This document shows positions 1-9,030 of a stretch of DNA of 64,000 bases, piece by piece (the stretch's first letter is position 1; every line of letters starts with the position of its first letter). The notes under the pieces are model-generated. The model did no database searches. It was given only the letters and a program-made list of their open reading frames with translations, and had not been told where the DNA came from. The stretch lies in assembly GCA_963705495.1 (NCBI GenBank), contig CAVPJQ010000008.1:1-64000 (forward strand), written 5' to 3'. A program made the translations under genes and the position numbers. This stretch comes from DATBVX01 sp963705495. GTDB taxonomy: Bacteria; Pseudomonadota; Gammaproteobacteria; Steroidobacterales; Steroidobacteraceae.

Positions 1-648
1 GCGCCCAGATCGCTATCAAGACGGATGTGCGCATCGTCGCCGCCACCGACCGCGAATTGAAGACCCAGATCGCGCAGGGCCTGTTCCGCGAGGACCTCTA
101 CTACCGGCTCAACGTCGTGCCCCTCCGCCTGCCGCCGCTGCGCGAGCGCCGGGGAGGACGTGGGCGACCTGGTGCGCCACTTCTCGCCAGACCGCCAAGG
201 TGGGCCTCGGCCAGAAGACCATCGAGCAGGCCGCGGTCGAGCGCATGAAGCGCTACCACTGGCCCGGCAACGTGCGCGAGCTGGAGAACCTGGTACGCCG
301 CATCGCCGCCCTGCACCCCGAGGATGTTCCTCACCGCCGAGATCATCGAGGGCGAGCTGGCCCAGGCCACCCCGCCGCCGACGGCACCGGAGAACGGCAA
401 GAGCCCACGCGAATTGTCCGAGATGGTGGAGCGCTACCTGGCAGGCCACTTCGCCAGCTACGGCCGGACTCGCCGGCCTCTACGACCGCATCCTCCAGCA
501 CGTCGAGCGCCCCCTCCTGATCGCTGCGCTGGCCGCCACCCGCGGCAACCAGATTCCGGCCGCGGCGCTTCTCGGATCAACAGGAACACGCTGAGGAAGA
601 AGTATCCGCGACCTGGATATTCAGGTGTTCCGCACCCCCTCGGTGTAG
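1..648 (+). pseudogene. ntrC: NtrC-type sigma-54 response regulator, C-terminal part, frameshifted
   Basis: Partial gene entering from the left edge. Seen in pieces across the three frames: the AAA+ core (REDLYYRLNVVPLRLPPLRE), the sigma-54 activator motif WPGNVRELENL, and a Fis-type helix-turn-helix near the end (TRGNQI, then NRNTLRKK and RDLDIQVFR) before a TAG at 646-648. The ending closely resembles alphaproteobacterial NtrC, which activates nitrogen-assimilation genes with sigma-54 RNA polymerase. The frame breaks at least six times, near 150 (extra G in a G-run), 187, 323 (extra T), 462 (extra C), 570 and 603. Repairing these gives an uninterrupted NtrC tail, so the indels look like sequence errors rather than old decay. 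The receiver domain lies outside the window. Confidence 0.8.
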
Positions 649-836
649 GCCAATGGGGTCGGCCGATACCGGCTGCGCCTCCCTCGATGATGGTCCTTCC
701 AGCCATCAACGGCGGCTGCAGCATGTGGGACGAGCCCGCAGGCGCTCCTGGCGCCGCAGGGTGCCCGGTTGAAGGTGTCGCACGACCCGAAAATGCGCTA
801 ACGAGCGTGGCTCGTCCGCCCTAGCTTGGAGGCCCA

Positions 837-2027
837 GTGACGACCGCTGCGACAACCGCCGCCCTGATCGTCGCGGCCGGGCAAGGCGGCGCGCGGGCGC
901 CACCGCCGCCCAAGCAATACGCCACGATCGGCGGCCACGACCGTGCTGGCGCGCACGCTGGCGTGTTTCTTGATCACCCGGCCGTCGATCTGGTCACGGT
1001 CGGCGATCGCCGAGGCCGACCGCGCGCTCTACGATCGGGCCGTCGGCGCGGCCATCCCAAGCTCCTGCCGCCCGCCACTCGGCGGCGCCACCCGCCAGCG
1101 CTCGGTGCTGAACGGCTTGCGCGCGCTCGAGGCCGCAGGCGCCGGCGCAGGTCCTGATCCACGACGCCGCCCGGCCGTTCGTGACCGCCGACATCGTCGA
1201 CCGCGTGCTCGACGCTCTGCAGCGTGCGCCGGCCGCCATTGCCGCCGTGCCGCTCGCCGATACCCTGAAGCGGGCCGGCCCCGACGGCGCGCATCGAGGC
1301 GACGCTCGACCGCGGCGGGACTGTGGCGGGCGCAGACGCCGCAGGGGTTCCGCTTCGACGGCCATCCTCGCGGCGCACGAGGCGGCCGCGGCGGCCGGAC
1401 GCGAGGACCTCACCGACGATGCCGCCGTCGCCGAATGGGCGGGCATCCCCGTGGAGCTGGTGGAGGGCAGCGAGGCCAACGTGAAGCTGACGACGGCGGA
1501 GGACATGGCGAGGGCCGCGCCTGCGGCCGAGCGCAGCGGCGACCCGCGACGTGCGCACCGGCCAGGGCTTCGACGTGCACCGCTTCGCCGCCGGCGACCA
1601 TGTCTGGCTGTGCGGCGTGCGCATCCCCCACACGCCACGCGCTGGAGGGCCATTCCGACGCCGACGTCGGCCTGCATGCGCTCACCGACGCCCTGCTCGG
1701 CGCCATCGGCGACGGCGACATCGGCCAGCACTTTCCGCCACACCGACCCGCGCTGGCGCGGCGCCGCCTCGCACCTGTTCCTGGCCGATGCGGCGCGCCG
1801 CGTGCGCGCGCGCGGCGGCGCCATCTCCAACGTCGACGTCACGATCCTGTGCGAGGCGCCCAGGATCGCGCCGCACCGCGAGGCCATGCGCGCCCGCATC
1901 GCCGAGATCCTCGGCCTCGACGTCGGCGCGCGTCGGCGTGAAGGCCACGACCACGGAAGGCCTGGGCTTCACCGGCCGCCGCGAAGGCATCGCCGCCCTG
2001 GCGACGGCCACCGTGGTCGTGCGATAG
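837..2027 (+). pseudogene. ispDF: Bifunctional IspDF (MEP pathway), frameshifted
   Basis: Fusion of 2-C-methyl-D-erythritol 4-phosphate cytidylyltransferase (IspD, about 837-1545) and MECDP synthase (IspF, about 1546-2027), two steps of isoprenoid precursor synthesis. IspD signs: start GTG at 837, the nucleotide-binding stretch AALIVAAGQGG with a following PKQY, HDAARPF near 1160 and WRAQTPQGF near 1325. IspF signs: GQGFDVHRF near 1560, LEGHSDADVGLHALTDALLG, and the C-terminal KATTTEGLGFTGRREGIAA. The two halves are joined without a stop when frames are corrected, a fusion typical of Alphaproteobacteria. At least seven single-base indels break the frame. Gammaproteobacteria normally have separate ispD and ispF, which conflicts with the rest of the window. 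Confidence 0.88.
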
Positions 2028-2523
2028 CGCTGCGCCGCCGTAGCGCTCGATTTGATCCTCGTGGATACGCCGCTTTCCGGTTGATATGGGACGGACCCGT
2101 TCCACCTGCACTGCATGGGCTACGTGGCAGCCAAATAGTTCGCTCTCCTTTGCGTTATCCCTGGTCCCGCAAGGGCGCTGTCGCGCCTCGGGGCGCCGGG
2201 ATGACGTTGGTGGAGGTGGCACGCGACGTGTACAGCCCCATCGGTCAATCTGCATGAGAGCCACTTGAAGGGGAAGATACTCCAGCCAGCACCTCGGCGA
2301 CGGTAAGGTAGATCGTCGTCATTCAGCGAGCTTCTATGGAGTTTGCCGAAGCGGGCATGGCTCGCCGATAGGCGGGCGTCACGTGCTGGTGCGGCTGCGC
2401 GGATGGACTTTGCGTCGGATATCGGCCGCGCGGCGTATCCGATTGCGGAGGCGGGCATGGATTGCCGCCGCCCCCCGAATCGTGGAATGGCAGTCTAGGA
2501 GCTTGGGCAAAGAGGACTGCCCC
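2028..2523. other. Intergenic stretch with no recognisable gene
   Basis: About 500 bp between the ispDF stop and the marR start. Reading all frames gives only short arginine/proline-rich translations without familiar motifs. In alphaproteobacteria this position often holds another gene, so a badly frameshifted one cannot be excluded. Confidence 0.4.
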
Positions 2524-3003
2524 ATGAACATCATGACCCATGGCGGGGTGACCGCACCGTCGGATATCTCGGAGATCGCCGAGAATACGTCGGCGGCCTG
2601 TCTGTCGACGCGCATCCGCCAGCTCAATCGCATCATCACGCGCGTCTACGACGATGCCATGCGTCCGCTCGGCATCACCGTCAGCCAGTTCACGCTGCTG
2701 ACCCAGCTGGCCCAGCAGGACGGCATCACGGCCGTCGAGATCGGCCATACCCTGGACATCGAGAAATCGACGCTGTCGCGCAACTTGAAGCGCCTGCTGA
2801 AGGACGGCCACATCACCATGGACCCGCCGGCCGGCCGGCGCGGCCGCGGCCTGCATCTGACGCCCAAGGGCGCCCAGGCGATCCAGCAGGGCTATCCGGT
2901 GTGGCGCGAGGCGCAGACCCGCACCCTGGCGGTGATGGGCCCGGAGAGCCGCGGCACGCTCGATACGTTCCTGACGCAGGCTGAGAAGCTGGCGGCTGCG
3001 TAG
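2524..3003 (+). CDS. MarR family transcriptional regulator
   Basis: 159-residue intact reading frame, the only unbroken gene in the first 6 kb. The winged helix-turn-helix is visible: LTQLAQQDGITAVEIGHTLD (helix 1-2 region), then IEKSTLSRNLKRLLKDGHI (recognition helix) and a wing with PPAGRRGRG, followed by LTPKGAQAIQQGYPVW, the usual MarR dimerisation tail. The start ATG at 2524 fits MarR length; the frame is open upstream but without family resemblance. MarR proteins are small dimeric repressors that release DNA on binding small aromatic ligands; nothing here identifies the ligand or target. The nearby ligase-like gene at 4717-5958 could be related, but this is only a guess. Confidence 0.85.
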   Translation: MNIMTHGGVTAPSDISEIAENTSAACLSTRIRQLNRIITRVYDDAMRPLGITVSQFTLLTQLAQQDGITAVEIGHTLDIEKSTLSRNLKRLLKDGHITMDPPAGRRGRGLHLTPKGAQAIQQGYPVWREAQTRTLAVMGPESRGTLDTFLTQAEKLAAA

Positions 3004-3099
3004 CGCGCTCCAAGGGCTGCCCCTGTGTAGGAGGTGTGGCGTATGCGGCTTTTGGAGCGCATGGCCTGGCAAGCACGACGTCGGCATCGCTATACCAGT

Positions 3100-3700
3100 G
3101 TTGCGTCGTTGGGAGCGGGCGATGCTCGACAATGCTCTTTTACCGCTCTTCCTTGCGGCAGATTACTGGTGGCGCGTAACGCCGGGACCCCCCAACTCTA
3201 CGTCGCTGCGCGCCCGCTCGGGCAGGCGGCCGTGCGATTGTTTATCGTCGAGCTTAGGAACCGGGGTCGGCGGGCGGTGGGATGCGGCAGCTGGTGCGCC
3301 GGCCTCTCCGCATTGGTCGTGGCGAGCGCCGAGGCCATCCAGCCCCTGCAGCCCGGCGCCGCCGGCGATGATAGGGCTCGGCTGGAGCACCGTCCGGGAA
3401 GCGCGCATCGGTATGTCAGCAAGGTCAGAGTGGCCGGCTCGCGGCGCCCGCTCGGCGAGGGCGTGCGGGATGAGGATCTGAATCCCAAGTCGGCAGCAGT
3501 ATGCCGGCCGGCATTCCCCAGGTTGCAAGGAGGACGACCATGAGGGCGGGCAGAATGCGCCGCAAGCGCCGGATGAAGAAGTCGGCGAGGAGAAGCGGCC
3601 GCTCTCCAGATCCGGCAGGATGTTCGCCACCACCATCGACGCCGCGCAGGAGAGGCCGGGAAGTTCCTTGTGCTCGGCCCGGCCGCGATGAACACCACGG
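3100..3700 (-). pseudogene. Probable acyltransferase-3 (OafA-like) remnant, heavily frameshifted
   Basis: On the minus strand, pieces in different frames line up as one acyltransferase-3 N-terminal region: SMVVANILPDLESGRFS (about 3580-3640) continues in another frame as ADFFIRRLRRILPALMVV (about 3535-3595). The 'GRFS..FY/F.RR.RRILPAL' pattern is the hallmark of membrane O-acyltransferases that acetylate polysaccharides or lipids. Downstream the translation dissolves into uninterpretable fragments until the marR region. Boundaries are approximate. No other gene is recognisable between 3004 and 3866. Confidence 0.4.
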
Positions 3701-3866
3701 CAGCGTCCTGGCCGAGCATCAGGCGCGACACTCGGGTCTTACCAACCGCCAGCGATGATTTGGCACATCCGCGAGACGTCCGGAGCCGGTGTGTGCGGCC
3801 TCGGCACGTGGCTGCTAGGTGGGTCGCCGAACGACCTGATCGGTCCTTCGCGCCACGCCAACCCGA

Positions 3867-4546
3867 CTACAGCCGCAGCACCCGGAGCCAGCGCACCACG
3901 TCGAGCAGGCTCATGGCGGCGGCGGCGACGTAGGTGAAGGCGGCGGCGCGCAGGAGCTGGCGGGCGGCGGGCAGGTCGCTGTCGGGGATGTACTGGCCGG
4001 CCTTGAGCAGCGGCAGGGCGCGGCGGAAGCTGGCGTCGAGCTCCACCGGCAGCGTGTAGGCGTGCATCAGCAATCGTGATGCCGAGGATCAGGACGCCGG
4101 CAGCCAGCTCGATCACCAGCACGTGCGGCGACCTGGCGAGCAGCACCATGACGGGCGCGGCCAGCATCACCACGGCGCCGATGCGCTCGATGGTGGCCGC
4201 CCGCTTGGCGAGCTCGGTGCGCTCTTGCAGCGGCGGGTACTGGGTGGCGTCCTGCATGGCGTGGCCGGTCTCGTGCGCGGCGATCACGAGCGCCGCCAGC
4301 GAGCGGCCGTTGAAATGCTGCGGGCTCAGCCGGATCGCCTTGGCATCGGGATCGTAGTGGTCGCCGTCCTTGGTCTCCTCGACCTTGACGTGGCCGAGCT
4401 TCATCTCGTCGAGCAGATGGCGCGCCAGCTCCCCGCCCGTGCCCGGCAAAATCCGGCCGGTCCGCCGAATGCTGGGCGATCACGCGGTGCACCCACATCT
4501 GCGGCAGCACGGCCAGGCCGAGCACGACGGCCAGGAACAGAAGCAT
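3867..4546 (-). pseudogene. YugP-type membrane zinc metallopeptidase, frameshifted
   Basis: Membrane-embedded neutral zinc peptidase of the Zn_peptidase_2 (YugP) family, normally about 225-230 residues; the span fits. Pieces in order: N-terminal membrane helix (LLFLAVVLGLAVLPQMWV), a region with DGDHYDPDAKAIRLSP, the zinc-binding HExxH in AAHETGHAMQDA, a hydrophobic segment VVMLAAPVMVLLARS, the family's LPVELDASFRRALPLL, and the C-terminal MSLLDVVRWLRVLRL before TAG. Two indels, near 4450 and 4072, separate the pieces. The physiological substrate of this family is not well established. The start ATG at 4546 is chosen for the hydrophobic N-terminus. Confidence 0.75.
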
Positions 4547-4716
4547 GAGGGTCAAGGCGGTGTCTCCCCCGCGGATTCGCTCGCGCCGACGCAGCGGCAC
4601 CTCGGCACGAGACAGGGCGCGAGATGGCGGGGTGAGGGGCAGGAGAATACCCAGAGCCGCAGCTGCGGGTGCCCCTGACCCGACTCGCTATCTGACGTCC
4701 GACTTCGCGGCAGCTC

Positions 4717-5958
4717 CTACGAATATACCCGCTCGTCGGCGATCACCTTGCCGTCGTTGGGGAGCGAGCCGGGCGCCACGATCTCCACGTCGCCGCGCAG
4801 CTTGGTGACGGCGTGCAGCGTCTCCGACCAGCTTGGCCTTCAGCGCGGCATCGTCCGGCGCCTCGGCGCGCAGCGTCATGACATCCTGCTCGCCGCTGCG
4901 GCCCACCACCAGGCGCACGCGGCCGACGCCGGCATGGCGCTTGACCAGCTCGGCCAGCTGCTCGGGATTGCACGAACATGCCCTTGACCTTGGTGGTCTG
5001 GTCGGCGCGGCCGAGCCAACCCTTGATGCGCATGTTGGTGCGCCCGCAGGGGCTGACCCCCGGCAGCACCGCCGAGAGGTCGCCGGTGGCGAAGCGGATC
5101 AGCGGATAGTCGCGGTTGAAGGAGGTGACAACCACCTCGCCCACCTCGCCCGGCGGCACCGGATCGCCGGTGCCGGGCCGCACGATCTCGACGATCACGC
5201 CCTCGTCCACGATCATGCCCTCGAGCGCGGCGCTCTCGTAGGCGATGAGGCCGAGATCGGCGGTGGCGTAGCATCTGGAAGGTGGCGATGCCGCGCTGCT
5301 TGTACTCGGCGCGCAGCGAGGGGAACAACGCGCCGCCGCTAACCATCGCCTTGCTTGAAGGAGGTCGCGTCCTTGCCCGCCTCGCGCGCCTTGTCGAGCA
5401 GGATCTTGAGGTAGTCGGGCACGCCCACGTAGACGGTGGGCCGGAAGGCCTGGATCGCCTCGATCTGCTGCTCGGTGTGGCCCGGTCCGGCGGCGATCAC
5501 GGCGCAGCCCAGCGCACGCGCGCCGGAGTCGAGGATCGAGCCGCCCGGCGTGAGGTGATAGGCGAAGGTGTTGTGCACGATGTCGCCCTTGCGCACGCCC
5601 GCCGCATAGAGCGCACGCGCCGCGCGCCACCAATCCTCGCGCGCGGCCTTCGGGCTCGTAGATCGGCCCCGGCGACATGAAGATGCGCGCGACCTCGGCC
5701 GGCGGGTGCGTGAAAGCCGCCGAACGGCAGGCGCCGCGCCTGCAGGACGTGCAGCCCGGACTTGCGCAGCACGGGCAGCCCGGCCAGCGCCTCGCGCGAG
5801 GTGACGGCGGCCGGATCGACGCCCTTGAGTTGCTCGGCCCAGCCGGGTGCCGCGGCCATCGCTTGGCGGATGAGGTCGGGGAGCAGATTGAACTGGGCCA
5901 GCTCGCGCTGCTCGGGATCGCGCGTTTCCAGCTGATCGAAATGGTGCGCGTCCGCCAT
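4717..5958 (-). pseudogene. Phenylacetate-CoA ligase-like adenylate-forming enzyme, frameshifted
   Basis: About 413 codons, in at least six frame segments. Starts at ATG 5958 (MADAHHFDQLETRDPEQRE) with GGAGAA seven bases upstream. It shows the PaaK-type N-terminus (EQRELAQFNLLPDLIRQAMA), the fold segment ALYAAGVRKGDIVHNTFAYH, GCAVIAAGPGHTEQQIEAI, then YPLIRFATGDLSAV and GRADQTTKVKGMFV, the hinge to the C-terminal lid domain, and ends at VIADERVYS. Such enzymes activate aromatic or other carboxylic acids as acyl-AMP then acyl-CoA. The usual P-loop stretch reads as MSPGPIYEPEG, which differs from the common TSGTTG form, so the substrate is uncertain. Frame breaks near 4815, 4970, 5272, 5347, 5655 and 5712. 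Confidence 0.8.
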
Positions 5959-5989
5959 CGGCTTCTCCGGGGAAGGAGCGAGAGCGTTG

Positions 5990-6064
5990 CCAGGCTCCAG
6001 ACGCTCTTCTTGCCGATAGGTGCAACACCGTCAACCGCTTCGGTCGTCGAGCCGCTGACGCCGA
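5990..6064. other. Probable chimeric junction between two genomes
   Basis: Left of this interval genes look alphaproteobacterial and frameshift-ridden. Right of it the genes are gammaproteobacterial and mostly intact. The enzyme read leftwards from 6700 keeps family resemblance up to its KLRIWWSDS stretch (about 6064) and then becomes arginine-rich non-homologous sequence, while the ligase on the left begins cleanly at 5958. The join therefore lies between about 5,990 and 6,064. No inverted repeats, tRNA or integrase accompany it. Confidence 0.7.
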
Positions 6065-6700
6065 ATCTGACCACCAGATTCTCAACTTGTCGTAAGGTCC
6101 GTCTTCGCGCAAGACGCCAAACAAGTACCACATGGTACCGTGTCTGAACAACGTAGCGTCGAGAATGCCGTTGCCATCGATCAGGCGTCTCTTGAATTCC
6201 CACGAACGTTGCTGCGGACTCCACGCGTAAAGGTCCAGACCCCCCGACCGCGCGCTCTCCGGCATGCAATACGAGACGTTTTCGAATGCGACGACACGCG
6301 GGTACGAAAGGTGGTAGGGCTTGACTATTTCGGCGCGCGTTCGGCGCCGGCGTGAGAGGTCGTCTAATGAAAAGCTCCGAATGTGTCCGCGTCCGCTCCA
6401 GTGATCAATCTCTTCGTATATGACTCTGGGGTGTCCGTCCGTTGTCCAGACAAACGGGTCAGCACGGGAAGTGAGGGGCGAGACTCGCGGGAGCCATCTC
6501 ACGGTTCCTAATCGTCCGTCGGCAAGTAGCTTCTGAAGGTCCAGTGGCCCTGTCTTCGCGATCCCGATATTCCACGTCTGCAAAACACAGTACTTTTTGT
6601 AGAGGAGCTGGAACGAGTCAATTCCCATCAGTCTCAGCCAACAATTGCCGCGTGTATGTCCAAGCCAGTCGATGGTGCCTAGAGAGGTAAGGCATATCAC
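6065..6700 (-). pseudogene. Truncated glucosamine-inositolphosphorylceramide-transferase-like propeller enzyme
   Basis: About 212 residues of an enzyme resembling the five-bladed-propeller domain found next to glycosyl- and formyl-transferases in polysaccharide clusters: WNIGIAKTGPLDL, then RADPFVWTTDGHPRVIYEEI, LSYPRVVAFENVSYCMPES, DATLFRHGTMWYLFGV and DKLRIWWSDS. Family members continue with a GPW...HP.NPV segment, but here resemblance stops at about 6064, where the sequence joins foreign DNA, so the gene is cut. The start is uncertain: GTG 6700 gives the longest frame, ATG 6625 is inside it, and a textbook AGGAGGTGAT sequence lies just before an ATG in another frame. It is probably part of the same exopolysaccharide locus as the transferase at 6840. 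Confidence 0.6.
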
Positions 6701-6839
6701 CTCCTACACGAGAGGTCCGGAAACGATCGCAGCAAGGTGGTTAGCGAGAAGCCGCCCCCACCCATCTGCCGAATGAACGAGATGCTTACTGACGACGCTG
6801 CAAGCGTGCGCACACTATCGGCGTGACAGCTCGGCTCGA

Positions 6840-8243
6840 TCAGTACGCCCTCGCATCCTTGAGAACGATCAGTACGGTCTTGGCGAGGATCTTCAAGTCT
6901 AGAAGGATTGACCAGCTGCGTACGTACTCGAGATCGTAGCGAACCCGTGCCTCCATCTGCGCAACGCTGCGTGTTTCGCCGCGCAGGCCGTTGACCTGGG
7001 CGAGCCCGGTAATGCCGGGAAGTACCTTGTGACGGACCATGTAGCCCTTGATCAGCTTGCGATACATTTCGTTATGCGCCACTGCGTGCGGACGCGGGCC
7101 GACGAGGCTCATCTCGCCACGCAGAACATTCATCAACTGCGGCAGCTCGTCGAGTGAGTAACGACGCAGAAATCGACCCACGCGCGTCGTTCGCGCATCG
7201 TTCGCGGTGGCCTGCCGGATGTGCGAGCCGTCTTCCTGCACTGTCATCGTGCGGAACTTGTAGACGATGATCTCTTCGCCGTCGAGGCCGTAGCGGCGTT
7301 GCCGGAAGATTGCGGGACCCGGCGATGTGCTGCGGATCATGAGCGCAAGGAGTGCCAGGAGCGGTGCCGTAAGAATGAGTATCGTTGCAGCCACGATGAT
7401 GTCTGTGGCGCGCTTCGAGGCGCCGCGGAATCCATAAAAAGGCGACTCACAGACCGCGATCACTGGGATGCCCTGAATCGACACAGTGCGTGTCTGAATC
7501 AAGTCGAATAGGCAGATGTCCGGCACGTAGTAGATCGATGCTGTCGTGTCGCGTAACTGGTCGAGCAAGTTGATGACCCGTTGCACGTGTCGTATGGGCA
7601 GTGCGATGAAGATCACTCTGACGGCGTGGGTCTTCACGTAGTCCATGAGCCCGGAGAGTCTTCCGAGCAGGGGAAACTCGCCGGGGATGTTGAGCCGGTC
7701 GGGACTTCGATCGTCGAAGAAGCCGGCGACGGGCATGCACAGATCGGAACTGGTTCGGAATTCTTTCGCGAGAGCCAAGCTCGCTTCGGTGCATCCGACA
7801 AAGACTGCACTGCGTGCATTCGACGGTACACTCAGCAGGCGGTGCGTCACCTCGTGGAAAACGATTTCAATCAGTACCAGCAGCGCTGGTGTGACGGCCG
7901 CCCAAGTAAGAACGACCCGCCGTGAAAACTGATCCGAAGACTTCGTCGCATAGCCGATGGCCAGCAGAAGCGCGAGCAACAGCATCCAGCGCATGAGCAC
8001 GCCGAACAGGAGCGGCACTGAGCTGCTGTGAATCCTGCCGTTGGTCCGGGAGGGACTCGAGAGGAGCATCGACAGCATGGCGATGAGCGCCGCCATGACG
8101 TGATACTGGCTTCGCAGACCCACATCGTAGAAGGCGATCAGCAGGTAGAGTAGCCCGACGGCGACGAACGCGGGGACGATCCAATGCAGCAGCGCAGCGA
8201 ATGCGACTGACAAAGGGTTTCGCACAATGACGTGTTCGTCCAT
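6840..8243 (-). CDS. Undecaprenyl-phosphate sugar phosphotransferase (EPS priming transferase)
   Basis: 467-residue polyprenyl glycosylphosphotransferase that moves a hexose-1-phosphate (often glucose) from UDP-sugar to undecaprenyl phosphate, the first membrane step of exopolysaccharide assembly. Seen: four N-terminal membrane segments (about 12-38, 48-63, 78-98, 110-132), a CoA-binding-like fold (about 143-250, beginning SAVFVGCTEASLALAKEF), a fifth membrane segment at 281-303, and the catalytic domain with VYKFRTM (328-333), SLDELPQLMNVLRGEMSLVG (363-382) and LPGITGLAQVNG (408-419). Length and order match the WcaJ/GumD group. A perfect CRP/Clp-type palindrome sits about 130 bp upstream. 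Whether glucose, galactose or another sugar is used cannot be told. Confidence 0.9.
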   Translation of the reverse strand: MDEHVIVRNPLSVAFAALLHWIVPAFVAVGLLYLLIAFYDVGLRSQYHVMAALIAMLSMLLSSPSRTNGRIHSSSVPLLFGVLMRWMLLLALLLAIGYATKSSDQFSRRVVLTWAAVTPALLVLIEIVFHEVTHRLLSVPSNARSAVFVGCTEASLALAKEFRTSSDLCMPVAGFFDDRSPDRLNIPGEFPLLGRLSGLMDYVKTHAVRVIFIALPIRHVQRVINLLDQLRDTTASIYYVPDICLFDLIQTRTVSIQGIPVIAVCESPFYGFRGASKRATDIIVAATILILTAPLLALLALMIRSTSPGPAIFRQRRYGLDGEEIIVYKFRTMTVQEDGSHIRQATANDARTTRVGRFLRRYSLDELPQLMNVLRGEMSLVGPRPHAVAHNEMYRKLIKGYMVRHKVLPGITGLAQVNGLRGETRSVAQMEARVRYDLEYVRSWSILLDLKILAKTVLIVLKDARAY

Positions 8244-8374
8244 GTCTTTCTTCTACTAGTTGATGGTGTGCGGTCTCGCACACCTTCCCGTTCCCCGCCG
8301 CCCCGCCTGGGCCTGCGGATTATGAGCGGAACTGGCTCACATATTCGCGTCTGAGGTCGAAAATGTCACGCAAA

Positions 8375-8390
8375 TGTGAAGCACATCACA
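8375..8390. promoter_or_regulatory. Perfect CRP/Clp-type binding site
   Basis: TGTGA-AGCACA-TCACA matches the CRP-family consensus TGTGA-N6-TCACA at all ten specified positions. It is about 132 bp upstream of the start of the EPS priming transferase, which reads away from it on the minus strand. In Xanthomonas the CRP homologue Clp binds this sequence and is released by c-di-GMP; whether this organism uses Clp or cAMP-CRP is inference. Confidence 0.65.
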
Positions 8391-9030
8391 CTCCATCCAC
8401 TGCCGACGACGAGGGGGCAGTAACGCCGTTGAAGTCACGAGCGCGATCCACTCACGCTCCAGATGCCGGACCGTCGGTAATCTCTATGCCAGCAACCCAA
8501 GCAGGTACGGGCTTTACATAATTGCGGATGTAACTCCCGCGTGTAGGACTGCGAAGAAGCGACAGAGACTGCTTCGACTTAGTGACCCAAGTTCTGATTG
8601 TCGGTGGCGACTCGGATTTCAATCTCGGGGATCTGGCAATTCCTTCGGCGGTCTGTCGGAGCGCCTGTCCAGCTGATTCGAGCGTCAGGACAACCGTCGT
8701 CACGCGGCAGAGTTGGCCGGATTGGCCCAGTCCATCTCTCCAGGACCTGCGGGTTTCCGCAAACTGCTCAGCCTGACCCCCAAACAGGACCTGATCCTGG
8801 TGGCCGGCAGGGTCTCCTCCAGGACGATGACAGTCGTGCGAAGCTGTCGTACCGGGCCTGCCGACTAGCGTTACTGCGGAAGCTGAACAGAAACGTCGTC
8901 GGACTCGGCATCGGCGCCGGGCCTCTGCATCACGCCGAGAGCAGGCAACTGGCGCCTTTGGCCTGTCGATGCCTGTGTTCAGTTTCGGCCCCGGACGCGT
9001 TCGCGCGCTCGTGCCTTGAGCGCTGCGTGA
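8391..9030. other. Long stretch without an intact gene
   Basis: Between the CRP-type site and the recognisable CapK-like remnant. Base composition is less GC-rich than the flanks. A fragment WPDWPSPSLQDLRVS near 8715-8760 (+) could be the linker that precedes the adenylation P-loop in CapK proteins, but stops and frame changes follow and nothing else is convincing. Confidence 0.4.

Noticed and set aside
837..2027. Dense frameshifts read as programmed recoding
   Set aside because: No slippery heptamer or stimulatory structure pattern; shifts are random in direction and spread over every gene in the first 6 kb except marR.
4743..6269. 508-codon minus-strand frame spanning the seam
   Set aside because: It fuses out-of-frame ligase sequence to unrelated DNA right of the join; an artefact of the chimera and indels.
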